64,000 nt of DNA from Fimenecus sp045633505 (GTDB lineage Bacteria > Bacillota > Clostridia > Oscillospirales > Acutalibacteraceae): contig JAZQYK010000061.1 in assembly GCA_045633505.1 (NCBI GenBank), positions 5,642-69,641 of the forward strand, written 5' to 3'. The notes beneath the pieces were generated by a model. That model was not told the origin of the DNA. It saw only the letters and a list, made by a program, of their open reading frames with translations, and ran no database searches. Both the position numbers and the translations under genes were made by a program. Positions 50,040 to 59,342 of this stretch are shown here, in pieces. Numbering within the stretch: position 1 is the stretch's first letter; each line of letters opens with the position of its first letter.

Positions 50040-51650
50040 TTATAAGTAATCATTGAAATCAACTAATTCATCATCGGTAACAGTGGATGGATATTTGTTT
50101 TGTGGATACACATAATTGGGATTTTTAACTACAGCATAATATCTGTCCGTACTTCTTAACCAATATTTATCAAATGGATTATTGATTTCAAAAATTGTGT
50201 TTTGTGCATATTCGTGTTGATACCATATTTCCTCGTCCGTTGTTGATGGTGTTATGGTGTGAGCTATATAGGCACGATGATTTTTTGCATTTTCAGTTGG
50301 TGTGAAAATATAATATAAGTCTTTATAATATTCGTCTGAAACGGTTCCGCTATAAATAGGAACAATTTCTTGAGAAACACCATCTATATCACATAGCATT
50401 TTGCAAAATACATCTTTTGTATTCTCTTTATAACCGTCTATAAACAACTCTGTGTGGAGTGTTTGGTCGAAATATTCAAATCTATCAACTACCATTAACA
50501 CCCGCATTTGTAAAGGATTGCTTTCTGTTTCGGGAATTGTGAAAACATAAGACATATAATGAGACTGGGTTAAATCCTCTTCCGCTTTATCGGCAAGAGG
50601 ATTATAAGGCTCATCTTTTTCATATATATCAAGCTCTGTTGCTGACTTGTATTTGAGAATTTCACTTTCAGGCAAATCGTATGCGACATTTTCAGGTAAT
50701 CTCATTTCAATCAGTTTGTTTCTTATTTCAGTAGCATCTTCCTCTGTATCATTAATCGAATATTCAACAGGTGGATAATGTGGAATAAAGCTGTCTGAAA
50801 CAGTAAAACATACTGTTGCAACAAATAACAATGCAAAAATCAATGCTATCTTTTTTCTTGAAAGAAATTTTATTGGAACACCTGTTTCAAGATAATCAAT
50901 ATCTTTTACAGTAGTATAGATTACTGCAATGGGTAAGAGGTTTATTAAAAATCCAAACAACAACCCAATAAAAGACCAATTATAATCTATAAGTGTAAAT
51001 TCAGAAAGAATAGCTAATCCTATGCTAATAATCATAGCAGGAATTGAAGCATAAGCTAACCGGAAATCTTCTTTTGGTTCTTCAAGTTCCTTTTTGACCT
51101 TTATAAGACCAATAATAATCAGAGTATAAATTATTCCATACATCACTTGGCTTGATAAAGCGATACATATATTGACCGTTCTGTCAAGAAGAATACTGTA
51201 TTGAATAAAAAACAGAATAACTTGCAATATTCCACTGATTAGTGAAGTAATAAAAGCAGCATTTAATGTTTTATTGATTTTTCTTATTCTTGTCAGTGAA
51301 CAGAACAATAAAAAGGTGAGAAGATATAAAAAATCAATACCTCTTATGCTTATTGAAAATATAAATAATAAAGGAAATGCAACCATCCACGCTGATTGCT
51401 TGAAATATTGTTCTGAGGATATAGGGTAAAGCTGTCTGAAGGTTTCTGCAACCGCTTCACTATCACCCATGTGAGAAACAGCATCTTTCTGAGCATCTTC
51501 ATCACTCATACCAAGAGCAATATTTCTCTCATATATTTCAATAAGGTGAGAGAATAACTCATCTTTTAATTCTCGTTTAATTCTTTTGTCGTGTATTCCT
51601 TTTGACGCAGTATTTATATATGTGTTTATGATATTCAGTTCATTTTTCAT
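50040..51650 (-). CDS. HAAS-domain membrane protein, copy 2
   Basis: 536 residues. An N-terminal HAAS domain (about 1-80; IKRELKDELFSHLIEIYERN and ALGMSDEDAQKDAVSHMGDS) is followed by several transmembrane helices (about 90-290) and a large extracellular C-terminal part (from about 295). The HAAS domain is a small helical unit common beside PadR regulators. The layout repeats the preceding gene's product (shared AYIA motif and a SEILKYKSATE / SEILKYTNST segment). Probably a membrane sensor or stress protein; function unknown. Likely co-transcribed with the PadR gene. Confidence 0.82.
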   Translation of the reverse strand: MKNELNIINTYINTASKGIHDKRIKRELKDELFSHLIEIYERNIALGMSDEDAQKDAVSHMGDSEAVAETFRQLYPISSEQYFKQSAWMVAFPLLFIFSISIRGIDFLYLLTFLLFCSLTRIRKINKTLNAAFITSLISGILQVILFFIQYSILLDRTVNICIALSSQVMYGIIYTLIIIGLIKVKKELEEPKEDFRLAYASIPAMIISIGLAILSEFTLIDYNWSFIGLLFGFLINLLPIAVIYTTVKDIDYLETGVPIKFLSRKKIALIFALLFVATVCFTVSDSFIPHYPPVEYSINDTEEDATEIRNKLIEMRLPENVAYDLPESEILKYKSATELDIYEKDEPYNPLADKAEEDLTQSHYMSYVFTIPETESNPLQMRVLMVVDRFEYFDQTLHTELFIDGYKENTKDVFCKMLCDIDGVSQEIVPIYSGTVSDEYYKDLYYIFTPTENAKNHRAYIAHTITPSTTDEEIWYQHEYAQNTIFEINNPFDKYWLRSTDRYYAVVKNPNYVYPQNKYPSTVTDDELVDFNDYL

Positions 51651-51680
51651 ACTCCACCTTCTTTCAATAAAAAATTCAGG

Positions 51681-53336
51681 TTATTTATCAGGAAAATACG
51701 ATTTTGAAGCGTCATAATCAAAGGAATCTTGGTAGTGAACATCATCAATAGTGAAATCGTTAACAGGCCATTCTCTTGATTCAACAAAATGTTCTTCTGC
51801 CATTTCTCCAAAATGATTATATGTAAGATAAAATGGCAATTCTTTACGGTAATACATTGAATCTACAAGAACTATATGATTCACACCATAATGCGATACT
51901 TTTGCAGATTGGGCAATATAGGCACGTCTTTCTGTAGTATTATGTGGGAATGAATATTCATACCCGCTGAATTGCATGTAATAGCCATTAGATGAATTAT
52001 ATAATTCAGTAATATCAAAGTATTCAGAGGATACTATTTCACCGTTTTTCTCTGATAAGGCAATAAAGAATTGTCCGTTAAAGTTTGTGTAATCTTCTTC
52101 ACTCCATTTATCACTTGAATTAGAGTAAACAAAATCATCCCAGTAAAAATCCAAGTAGAACGCATTACGATATGCAGTAGCATCATTCGGTAATGAAATT
52201 CTGTTCAAAGCCCTTATTCCACCATCTTCAAAATAGAAATAAAATGTTTCTATTTTTTCAGGTGTCCAATCACGCTCATTACGTTCAGAAATCTGCATAT
52301 AAGTCGAATTTGTATATTTCAATATTTCACTGTCAGGTAAATCGTTTAAGTATTCTTGCGGAAATCCTAAATCAAGCATATGTTCTTTTGCAAAAAGTAC
52401 CTTGTCCTGCGAAATTGATGTATCAACTGAATTGTATTTTTCGTACGCAGTTTCACGAGAAGCAGAAAGATACATAAAACAAAGTGGAACTGCTATTAGA
52501 ACAATTACAATTGCAGAATAGAGGCATTTTTCTTTCTTATTAAGAGTGTGGTTCAATTCTATTTCAGGCTCTTTATGTGAAAGAATTTTTTTAGCATTGT
52601 ATATTGAAATTAAAGCTACAAAGAATGAAATATAAACAAATACCGATATGGTTTCATAATTTGTCCATTCATTAAAGGAATAATTTGCTATGAAAAGCAG
52701 AATTGAAAAATAACCTATGTATAAATGAGGCGAGGTTTCATTTTCGTGCATAACTTGTTGACACGCTTTTTCTAGTGAAGAAAACAGAAACCAGTAAAAT
52801 ATTGCATAAAAAACTGCTGATGCAATAATAAACAAATTTGTATAAGTTTCCTCTAAAACAAAATAAGTTTCAAAGAAAAATCTTACGCTTTGAAATAGTG
52901 ATAATATAGGGAAAATAATCAAAGCAATTTTAGATTGTTTATTCAGACATCTTATTTTGAAAAGACTGTAAAGAATTAAAAGCTGCCCAATAAGCAGATT
53001 TAACTTTTCTAATCCTGAAATAAATTCAAAGTTAAGATAAGTGAAAATAAAGCCCCATATAAGAATATTTAATGAGGATTTCATATAAGCAGGCGGTGAA
53101 ACAGAGTACAACGCACCAAATGAATCGGCAAGTTTTTCTTTATCTCCCATTTTCTCAATTGCTTTGTTTTGCGATGTTTCATCATCAATACCTAAAGCAG
53201 AATTGCGGTTATATTCTTCTAATAGGTGAGAGTATAATTCCTCACGTACCTCGGATTTCTTTTTTGGAGACATAATTTTTCTGCATACTGATTTTGTGTA
53301 ATCTTCAAATTTATGGAATTTTTTTAGTTCGCTCAT
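51681..53336 (-). CDS. HAAS-domain membrane protein, copy 1
   Basis: 551 residues, same plan as the next gene: a HAAS domain (about 10-95, KKSEVREELYSHLLEEYNRN, ALGIDDETSQNKAIEKMGDK), about eight transmembrane helices to about 300, and an extracellular domain of about 240 residues. The shared SEILKYTNST-type and AYIA-type motifs mark it as a paralogue, although the two have diverged. It is the middle gene of padR-HAAS-HAAS. The 30-base gap to the next gene holds its ribosome binding site. Confidence 0.82.
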   Translation of the reverse strand: MSELKKFHKFEDYTKSVCRKIMSPKKKSEVREELYSHLLEEYNRNSALGIDDETSQNKAIEKMGDKEKLADSFGALYSVSPPAYMKSSLNILIWGFIFTYLNFEFISGLEKLNLLIGQLLILYSLFKIRCLNKQSKIALIIFPILSLFQSVRFFFETYFVLEETYTNLFIIASAVFYAIFYWFLFSSLEKACQQVMHENETSPHLYIGYFSILLFIANYSFNEWTNYETISVFVYISFFVALISIYNAKKILSHKEPEIELNHTLNKKEKCLYSAIVIVLIAVPLCFMYLSASRETAYEKYNSVDTSISQDKVLFAKEHMLDLGFPQEYLNDLPDSEILKYTNSTYMQISERNERDWTPEKIETFYFYFEDGGIRALNRISLPNDATAYRNAFYLDFYWDDFVYSNSSDKWSEEDYTNFNGQFFIALSEKNGEIVSSEYFDITELYNSSNGYYMQFSGYEYSFPHNTTERRAYIAQSAKVSHYGVNHIVLVDSMYYRKELPFYLTYNHFGEMAEEHFVESREWPVNDFTIDDVHYQDSFDYDASKSYFPDK

Positions 53337-53368
53337 AAAATAACCCCCAAATATAAATTACATTTAAA

Positions 53369-53713
53369 TCAAATTGCAGAAAACTCACCATTTAAAACCT
53401 TGCCAACAGCAGTACTGTATTCTTCCCACTCCTGTTTTTGTGATGCAAGTTCACGCAGTCCTTTATCAGTTATTTTGTAGTATTTTCTCTTTCTGCCGTT
53501 TTCTTCACTTTCAACCCATCTTGAAGTGAGATAATCTTCTTTTTCAAGTGAGTGAAGAATAGGGTAGAGGGTGCCCTCGTTCATCTGAAACACATTTTCA
53601 GACATCATTTCAACGGTTTTGATAATCTGGTAGCCGTACATTTCACCTCTTGAAATTACGCTTAATACCAACATTCCTGTGCTGCCTTTTGATAGTTCTT
53701 TGCTGATTTTCAT
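53369..53713 (-). CDS. PadR-family transcriptional regulator
   Basis: 114-residue winged-helix repressor. MLVLSVISRGEMYGYQI, FQMNEGTLYPILHSLEKEDY and RKRKYYKITDKGLREL are hallmark segments. PadR genes commonly sit next to HAAS-domain membrane genes, which they repress until a signal such as an antimicrobial or cell-wall stress appears. ATG 53713 has AAAGGAG before it. Its leader holds a promoter, mirrored operators and a hairpin (see 53734-53848). Confidence 0.93.
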   Translation of the reverse strand: MKISKELSKGSTGMLVLSVISRGEMYGYQIIKTVEMMSENVFQMNEGTLYPILHSLEKEDYLTSRWVESEENGRKRKYYKITDKGLRELASQKQEWEEYSTAVGKVLNGEFSAI

Positions 53714-53733
53714 AAAAATACTCCTTTCAGTAT

Positions 53734-53818
53734 TACATAGATATTCGAGGTATAGGGTTTATTAAAAAAGGTATCCCTCAAATATTCAGTTTCAAAGGAT
53801 ACCTTGATAATCTATGTA
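53734..53818 (-). promoter_or_regulatory. Mirrored operators and hairpin in the padR leader
   Basis: The 9-base word TACATAGAT (53734-53742) and its inverse ATCTATGTA (53810-53818) flank a minus-strand hairpin AAGGTATCC ... GGATACCTT (53805 to 53768) with a 20-base loop followed by six T. One word overlaps the predicted start of transcription and the other lies just before the ribosome binding site. ATGT/ACAT-like words fit PadR operators; the hairpin would attenuate the operon. Confidence 0.6.
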
Positions 53819-53819
53819 T

Positions 53820-53848
53820 AGAATAACACGATTTTTTTAACTTGTCAA
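53820..53848 (-). promoter_or_regulatory. Sigma-A promoter of the padR operon
   Basis: Minus strand TTGACA (53848-53843), 17-base spacer, TATTCT (53825-53820) with TGT extended -10. An operator word begins 2 bases downstream of the -10. Confidence 0.78.
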
Positions 53849-53851
53849 TAC

Positions 53852-53881
53852 AAAAAAGGAGCTGATATAAAATCAACTCCT
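53852..53881 (-). terminator. Terminator of the SDR gene
   Basis: Minus strand AGGAGTTGA-TTTTATA-TCAGCTCCT (one G-T pair) followed by six T, just upstream of the padR promoter. Confidence 0.85.
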
Positions 53882-53892
53882 AAAATTTATAA

Positions 53893-54735
53893 TTATTTAT
53901 TGCCTTTCTTTTCGTAACCAAACGTTGAAGCGAAAAGGTCGATTTTAAAGGCTTTGATTACAGAACTGAAAAGTCTTGAACCCTGTACAGGCATAAGTCT
54001 GTTAAATCTGCCCATTGCATTGCCGTCAAATCCAACAACGATATATGACTTTTTACGGAGAATACCTTTAAGGATTTTGTTTACTGCTACGTGGCAAGGT
54101 GTTGAAACCATATTGATAAGGTCCATACCGTTTGTTTCACCCTGATTTCTGAAAATGTCCGTTTTTGTAAATCCCGGGCAAACGAGACCTATGTATGCTT
54201 CGCCGCGAAGTTCTTCTCTCATTGCCTCAGTCAAGCCTTTAACTGCGGCTTTACTTGCAGAATACATTGATGTTCCGCCGAGTGCCATAAGTGCGGCAGA
54301 TGATGCAACGTTTATAATTGCAGGAGTTTCACTTTTGAGGAGAAGGGGAAGCATAATTTTTGAAGAATATGCAGCTGAATAGAAGTCAATGTTGATTGAC
54401 TCGTCAATTTCTTCCTTTGAATAGTTCATGAGTCTGTCGAAACGAGGAAGAACACCGGCATTATTGATAAGTACGTCAGGTGCAATGTTGCTTTCAACAA
54501 GCCAATCGTGAAAACTCTGCCAATTATCATAACTTGAAACGTCAAAAAGTTTATAGGAAAATAACTTTGCATAATCGCCAAGCTCTTCAACGAAATTGAG
54601 CATTTTCTTTTCACTTCTTGCAACACCGATAACTTTACAGTTATGCTCTTTTATAAGTCTTTCAGCAAGCATTTTGCCGATACCGCTTGATGCACCTGTA
54701 ATGATTACGGTCTTATTATCAATCCACTTTGCCAT
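53893..54735 (-). CDS. Short-chain dehydrogenase/reductase
   Basis: 280 residues. The NAD(P)-binding TGASSGIGKMLAE motif is at the N-terminus, NNAGV in the middle, and the catalytic Ser-Tyr-Lys set in NVASSAALM and MYSASKAAV. The C-terminal tail (residues of about 240-280) is basic and may hold the substrate pocket; the type resembles DltE/YqjQ-like reductases. ATG 54735 has GAGGTG upstream. No neighbour points to a substrate. Confidence 0.9.
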   Translation of the reverse strand: MAKWIDNKTVIITGASSGIGKMLAERLIKEHNCKVIGVARSEKKMLNFVEELGDYAKLFSYKLFDVSSYDNWQSFHDWLVESNIAPDVLINNAGVLPRFDRLMNYSKEEIDESINIDFYSAAYSSKIMLPLLLKSETPAIINVASSAALMALGGTSMYSASKAAVKGLTEAMREELRGEAYIGLVCPGFTKTDIFRNQGETNGMDLINMVSTPCHVAVNKILKGILRKKSYIVVGFDGNAMGRFNRLMPVQGSRLFSSVIKAFKIDLFASTFGYEKKGNK

Positions 54736-55040
54736 TAAACACACCTCAAAATAAAAATTTACTGACAAATTATACCACAAACCTTTGCTATTTTCAACAG
54801 TATATAATTTGTTTTTTTGTTTTTGAGAATATAAATTTGTTGATGAGATATTAAAAATATAAAAGTTAATTCATAATTTCCATTATTAACCAGCGAAGCG
54901 GCTTCAATATTCATTGTTTATCACGAAAATTTGTTTTTAATGAATTTCGGTACCCGCCAACCGCTCTTGTCTAAAAACAGTTTACCGAACTGTTTTCTTA
55001 ACGCCAAAACCTTCACAGGTTCAAGTCTTTATATCAAACA
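54736..55040. other. Noncoding gap between SDR gene and tRNA-Pro
   Basis: About 300 bases without a convincing gene. It holds an AAAACAGTT-TACCG-AACTGTTTT hairpin (54974-54996), a GAAGC/GCTTC mini-stem near 54900, and a plus-strand copy of a tRNA T-arm word CAGGTTCAAGTC (55016-55027) that is also in the adjacent tRNA-Pro on the other strand. It looks like decayed sequence near a tRNA end. Confidence 0.55.
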
Positions 55041-55077
55041 AAAAAATTGAGAACCCGCAAAAGCGAATTCTCAATTT
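55041..55077 (-). terminator. Terminator after tRNA-Pro
   Basis: Minus strand TTGAGAATTCGC-TTTT-GCGGGTTCTCAA (two mismatches) followed by a T-run. Confidence 0.82.
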
Positions 55078-55078
55078 T

Positions 55079-55154
55079 TGGTCGGAGTGACAGGACTTGA
55101 ACCTGCGGCCTCTTGACCCCCAGTCAAGCGCGCTCCCAGCTGCGCCACACCCCG
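55079..55154 (-). tRNA. tRNA-Pro (GGG)
   Basis: Cloverleaf with acceptor CGGGGTG / CACTCCG, anticodon stem CTTGA-CTGGGGG-TCAAG giving anticodon GGG, T-arm GCAGG-TTCAAGT-CCTGT and encoded CCA. 76 bases. Confidence 0.95.
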
Positions 55155-55277
55155 TTATTGTCAACTCACAATATAATAACATAATCAAAAGAAATTTGCA
55201 AGTATTTTTAATATATTCATCTTTCCCTTTGCCTTTTTGCAATAAGTGTGTTAGAATTAAGAAAAGGAGTTGTTCTT

Positions 55278-56186
55278 ATGAAAATGTCATTAAAGATTTT
55301 GTTGTTGGTTGTTGCTGTAATTTTAGCATTGACTATCGCATTTTCAGTTGCTTTTTATTGGTATTATCCACATTATAAAGAAATGAAAAAAGAAGTAACC
55401 GTACAAGATATTTATCGCGAAAACGAGTTGAGAGTAATGAGTTGTAACGTCCGTTGCATCTCACCGACTGATTTAGGTAAAAAAAGCTGGTTTTACCGTG
55501 CCGACCTGATAATGCAAGGCATTCAAAAAGAACAACCTGGTGTTATCGGTTTTCAAGAGGTTACTAAATGGCATTATTCTTATCTTTGCGACACGTTAGC
55601 GTTGTATGATTCGGTAATTACATATCGTGATGATGCTTTCAATTCGGAGGGCTGTCCGATTTTCTATCGTTCAGATATTTATACACTTATTGATAAAGGC
55701 TCGTTCTGGTTGTCAGAAACACCTGACGTAATGAGTAAATCCTGGGGTGCACAGTTTAACAGAGTTTGCAGTTACGTTATTCTCAAAGATAACGCCACAG
55801 AAACAGAGTTTGTTGTGTTTAACACACATTTAAGCCACGTCAGTGATGAAGCGCGTATAAACGGCATACAAGTGGTTTTAGACAAAATTAAAGAGTTTGG
55901 TTCATTACCTGCCGTGCTTATTGGTGACCTTAACGCAGAAGAAGATTCAGAAACGTACAAGAGTGCAACGGTAAACTTCCTTGACACTAAATATCAGACT
56001 GAAAATACAATGACAAGCTGTACCTATCAGGGTTGGGGCGAGCAACTCGACAGAAATTGTATTGACTATATTTTGGTCTCAAAAACAGGTTTCAGAACAA
56101 ATTCATATAGAGTTGTGACAGATACTTACGACGGTGTTTATTCAAGTGACCATTTCCCGTTGTCAGTAAGTCTTTCTTTTGAATAA
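55278..56186 (+). CDS. Membrane-anchored endonuclease/exonuclease/phosphatase family protein
   Basis: 302 residues. One N-terminal helix (about 5-28) anchors an EEP-fold domain outside. Catalytic motifs: MSCNVRC, GVIGFQEVTKW (metal-binding Glu), FNTHLSH, IGDLNAEED and SSDHFPLSVS (Asp-His). EEP enzymes can cut DNA, RNA, phospholipids or inositol phosphates; substrate unknown. ATG 55278 follows AAAGGAG. It precedes the glycosidase operon by 21 bases, so it may belong to it. Confidence 0.88.
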   Translation: MKMSLKILLLVVAVILALTIAFSVAFYWYYPHYKEMKKEVTVQDIYRENELRVMSCNVRCISPTDLGKKSWFYRADLIMQGIQKEQPGVIGFQEVTKWHYSYLCDTLALYDSVITYRDDAFNSEGCPIFYRSDIYTLIDKGSFWLSETPDVMSKSWGAQFNRVCSYVILKDNATETEFVVFNTHLSHVSDEARINGIQVVLDKIKEFGSLPAVLIGDLNAEEDSETYKSATVNFLDTKYQTENTMTSCTYQGWGEQLDRNCIDYILVSKTGFRTNSYRVVTDTYDGVYSSDHFPLSVSLSFE

Positions 56187-56207
56187 TTATTTAATTAAGG
56201 TGATTAT

Positions 56208-56636
56208 ATGTCAAAATATTCAGAACGTGCCGTAGAATTGTTCAAGCAAGGCAAAAATTGCTCTCAGGCAGTTTTTACTGCTTTTGCAACTGATTACGGA
56301 CTCAGTGAAGATATGGCTTTAAACATATCTGTTGGACTTGGCGGCGGAGTTGGTAGGCTTCGGGAAGTCTGCGGTGCAATCAGCGGCAGTGCAATGGTTG
56401 TGGGACTTGTACATCCTGAATATGATAAAGCCAAGGTTTATGAGAAAGTTCAGCTTATAACTGATGAATTCAAAAAAACAAACCGTTCAATCGTTTGTAA
56501 AGAACTTTTGGGACTCTCAAATGCTGAAAAGTCCAGTAAGCCTGAAGAAAGAACGGCTGAATATTATCAAAAACGTCCGTGCGTGCAAATCGTTGAGGAT
56601 GCAGTAAAAGCAACGGAGAAAATTTTGTTTGGGTGA
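56208..56636 (+). CDS. C-GCAxxG-C-C family protein
   Basis: 142 residues with Cys in GKNCSQAVF (about 18), EVCGAISG (about 66), SIVCKELLG and RPCVQIV, the pattern that names this family. Members are thought to be redox or metal proteins; no activity is established. It overlaps nothing and lies 11 bases before the first glycosidase gene. Confidence 0.9.
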   Translation: MSKYSERAVELFKQGKNCSQAVFTAFATDYGLSEDMALNISVGLGGGVGRLREVCGAISGSAMVVGLVHPEYDKAKVYEKVQLITDEFKKTNRSIVCKELLGLSNAEKSSKPEERTAEYYQKRPCVQIVEDAVKATEKILFG

Positions 56637-56647
56637 GGTAAAGAAGT

Positions 56648-59329
56648 ATGGGACAATCTTATGCTTATTTTGAAAACGGAACTGCTATTATCGGTAACGA
56701 TTATATTGAGCGTCGTTTTTCTACTGAAGGAAATAAATTAAGAACGAATGAAATTACAAACAAGAGAATTGACGGATACAAGAAACTTGTGTTTCAAAAA
56801 TTTTCAGCAGAATTTTTCATTGCCTTTAAGCGTAAAAAACTTTTAGGCTTTACAACTGATTTCTTATCATCAAACGACTTAACTCTTGATAACGTAAATG
56901 TGTTTAAACGCAGAGTTGAATTCATCTTTAAACCGTATGCATATAATGGTGCAAGAATTACGTTTATTGTCAACGTTGAGATTGAAGACGATAAGCATTA
57001 TATGCACAAATATATTGAGATGATGGTTGATTCTGATAGACAACAGCTTGTCACAATCGATTATATTGATTGTGAGCATATTTGTATTGATTCTCTTGAA
57101 CAGACGTGGACGATAGGTGATATAGAAAAAGCGCATATCAGCGGATATCACGCGTCACTCGGCCAACCTTTTTATATGAACGGTATGTTCTTCGGTTCTG
57201 AATTTCCGCTTACTGAAACGAAAATTAAAGATAAAGTCGGATATATCCGATATTACAGCGGCAAACGTTTTGACCGTCTTAAACTTAATTGCGGACATAC
57301 GTACAGAACCTGGAAAACAGTTGCGGGTGCGGCAAGAAGTCTTGACGGACGCGTAATTCGAGAAGATTTTCTTGCATATATTCGCGATATATCAAGAAAA
57401 GTTCAGCCGCGTTTTCAATACAATTCGTGGTATGACCACATGCACGATATAACAAACGAAAATATCGGTAAGTCATTTATGGAAATAGAAAAAGGACTCA
57501 CAAAAAACCTTGTTCCGCCTCTCGACTCTTACGTAGTTGATGACGGATTCGTTGATTGGGATGCTGATTTCTGGGCATTTAACAAAAAATTCCCTAATGA
57601 ATTGTATCCTGCATCCTCACTTGCCCGAAAATTTTCTTCTGAATTCGGTCTTTGGAACGGACCGCGCGGCGGATATAATGAAAAGACCGGTAAGTTTGGT
57701 AAAAAAATGGAGAAAGCAGGTAAAGGCGGTTATAACAAGGCCGCAAATGACGTTTGTGTGTCTTCTTTGGATTACGTAAAAAACATTACGGAATATTATC
57801 TTGATTACACAAAGAAATTTGATATCAACTATTGGAAATTAGATGGCTTTTTACTTCACGCTTGTCCAAGTAAAAAACACGGCCACATGGTTGGCGGACA
57901 TAACGGAATGTATCAATATACGGAAATGTGGGAAAATTGGATTGATATTTTCCGCAAAATGCGTTTAAGCCGTGAAACCATCGGTAAAGATATGTGGATA
58001 AATCAGACGAGTTATTCAATTCCAAGCCCATGGTTTTTACAGTGGTCTGACAGCCTTTGGATTCAAAACAGTGAAGACATTGGATTTATGGACAAAACCA
58101 AAAAAGGCGAAAAACTTGGCGATAAAGATGTTGACCGAACACTTACTTACCGTGATAATTGCTATTACGATTTTAGTGTTGCAAGAAAATATCAGTTCCC
58201 AAATGAATTCTTATATAATCACGACCCAATCTATGGCAATACTGCAAAAATTTCAATGACTGACGAAGAATATCGTAAATATATGTTTATGATGACAACT
58301 CGTGGCACGGCATTTTGGGAACTTTATTATTCTTATAATATGTTCAATGATGCAAAATGGCGTATCAATGCGGATGCACTCAGGTTTATCCGTAACGAGT
58401 ATGACACTCTCAAGACGTCGCAAATTATCGGCGGATGTCCGGCAAACGGTGAGGTTTACGGTTATTCTGCTTGGACGGAAAACAGAGGTGTCGTTTCATT
58501 GCGAAATCCTGCCCAACGTAGTCAATCTTTCAAATTTAAACTTGATGAACCCTTCGGTACTTATAAAGGAACTGAAAATTTAAAACGTGCTTTCGTTTAT
58601 CCTTATGAGCGCAAATTAGATGAAAAAACGTATAGCTATGGCGATGAAATTTCAGTAGAATTAGCGCCGCACGAAGTTGTTATAATGAAGTTCAGTAACG
58701 TTCAGGAAAGCGTACCGCAACTCATTTATGGCAGATTTGAAAGCGAAAAAGAACTGTTGCTTTTCTTCAATGACAGAATTTATATTAGCGATGATATGAT
58801 TTCATCAAATGCAAAAATTGCAGGATTTGAATTGCTTGAAGATTACAGCACCTTAAAAGTAATTTTTGAAAATCCCGTTAAAAAGCCTTATGTTTCATTG
58901 ACTGTTAAAAATTCCTTTGGCGATTTTACAGATGTAACTTTTAGGGGTAAATATTATCCTGATTGTATTTGTGATGATAATAAATTGCCAAGTGACAGAG
59001 ATTTTACCGTTCAATGCACAATAAACAATATTGAAGACGGAAAACTTATTGGCTTCTCGGAAATTTTCAACGTGAGCAGCCACAGCGGATATGCGGTTAT
59101 CCGACTTGGTGATAAGATAAGCCACAGTGAAGCATTTTTGAAGGCAGGGGATAAACTTTCGGTTGTGTGTGAACCTAACGGTTTATTAAAACTTTATGTT
59201 AATTCAGTTTTGGCTTGTTCAGTTTATAGTGAAGAGCCTTTAAACCTTGAGAGTGAAGAAGTTATATTAGCTGAAAATGTTGATGACCTTAAAATTATGT
59301 CAAAGGCATTTTCTTATGATGAAATTTGA
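56648..59329 (+). CDS. GH36-like (clan D) glycoside hydrolase, divergent
   Basis: 893 residues, no signal peptide. An N-terminal beta-sandwich (about 1-255) is followed by a barrel with FQYNSWYDHMHDIT, VVDDGFVDWDADFW (about 297-310) and YWKLDGF, in which Asp399 is the likely nucleophile, as in GH36 and GH27 enzymes. The last 240 residues form extra beta domains (GYSAWTENRGVVSLRNP, then a jelly-roll-like end). Alpha-galactosidase or alpha-N-acetylgalactosaminidase activity is a guess. The acid/base residue was not identified with confidence. It is in one operon with GH31 and GH43 genes, all lacking signal peptides, so the cluster works in the cytoplasm on imported oligosaccharides. Confidence 0.72.
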   Translation: MGQSYAYFENGTAIIGNDYIERRFSTEGNKLRTNEITNKRIDGYKKLVFQKFSAEFFIAFKRKKLLGFTTDFLSSNDLTLDNVNVFKRRVEFIFKPYAYNGARITFIVNVEIEDDKHYMHKYIEMMVDSDRQQLVTIDYIDCEHICIDSLEQTWTIGDIEKAHISGYHASLGQPFYMNGMFFGSEFPLTETKIKDKVGYIRYYSGKRFDRLKLNCGHTYRTWKTVAGAARSLDGRVIREDFLAYIRDISRKVQPRFQYNSWYDHMHDITNENIGKSFMEIEKGLTKNLVPPLDSYVVDDGFVDWDADFWAFNKKFPNELYPASSLARKFSSEFGLWNGPRGGYNEKTGKFGKKMEKAGKGGYNKAANDVCVSSLDYVKNITEYYLDYTKKFDINYWKLDGFLLHACPSKKHGHMVGGHNGMYQYTEMWENWIDIFRKMRLSRETIGKDMWINQTSYSIPSPWFLQWSDSLWIQNSEDIGFMDKTKKGEKLGDKDVDRTLTYRDNCYYDFSVARKYQFPNEFLYNHDPIYGNTAKISMTDEEYRKYMFMMTTRGTAFWELYYSYNMFNDAKWRINADALRFIRNEYDTLKTSQIIGGCPANGEVYGYSAWTENRGVVSLRNPAQRSQSFKFKLDEPFGTYKGTENLKRAFVYPYERKLDEKTYSYGDEISVELAPHEVVIMKFSNVQESVPQLIYGRFESEKELLLFFNDRIYISDDMISSNAKIAGFELLEDYSTLKVIFENPVKKPYVSLTVKNSFGDFTDVTFRGKYYPDCICDDNKLPSDRDFTVQCTINNIEDGKLIGFSEIFNVSSHSGYAVIRLGDKISHSEAFLKAGDKLSVVCEPNGLLKLYVNSVLACSVYSEEPLNLESEEVILAENVDDLKIMSKAFSYDEI

Positions 59330-59342
59330 TGGGGAAATTATT

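Noticed and set aside
55021..55242. 73-residue frame overlapping tRNA-Pro on the minus strand
   Set aside because: It is made from the tRNA sequence and its flanks; no coding features.
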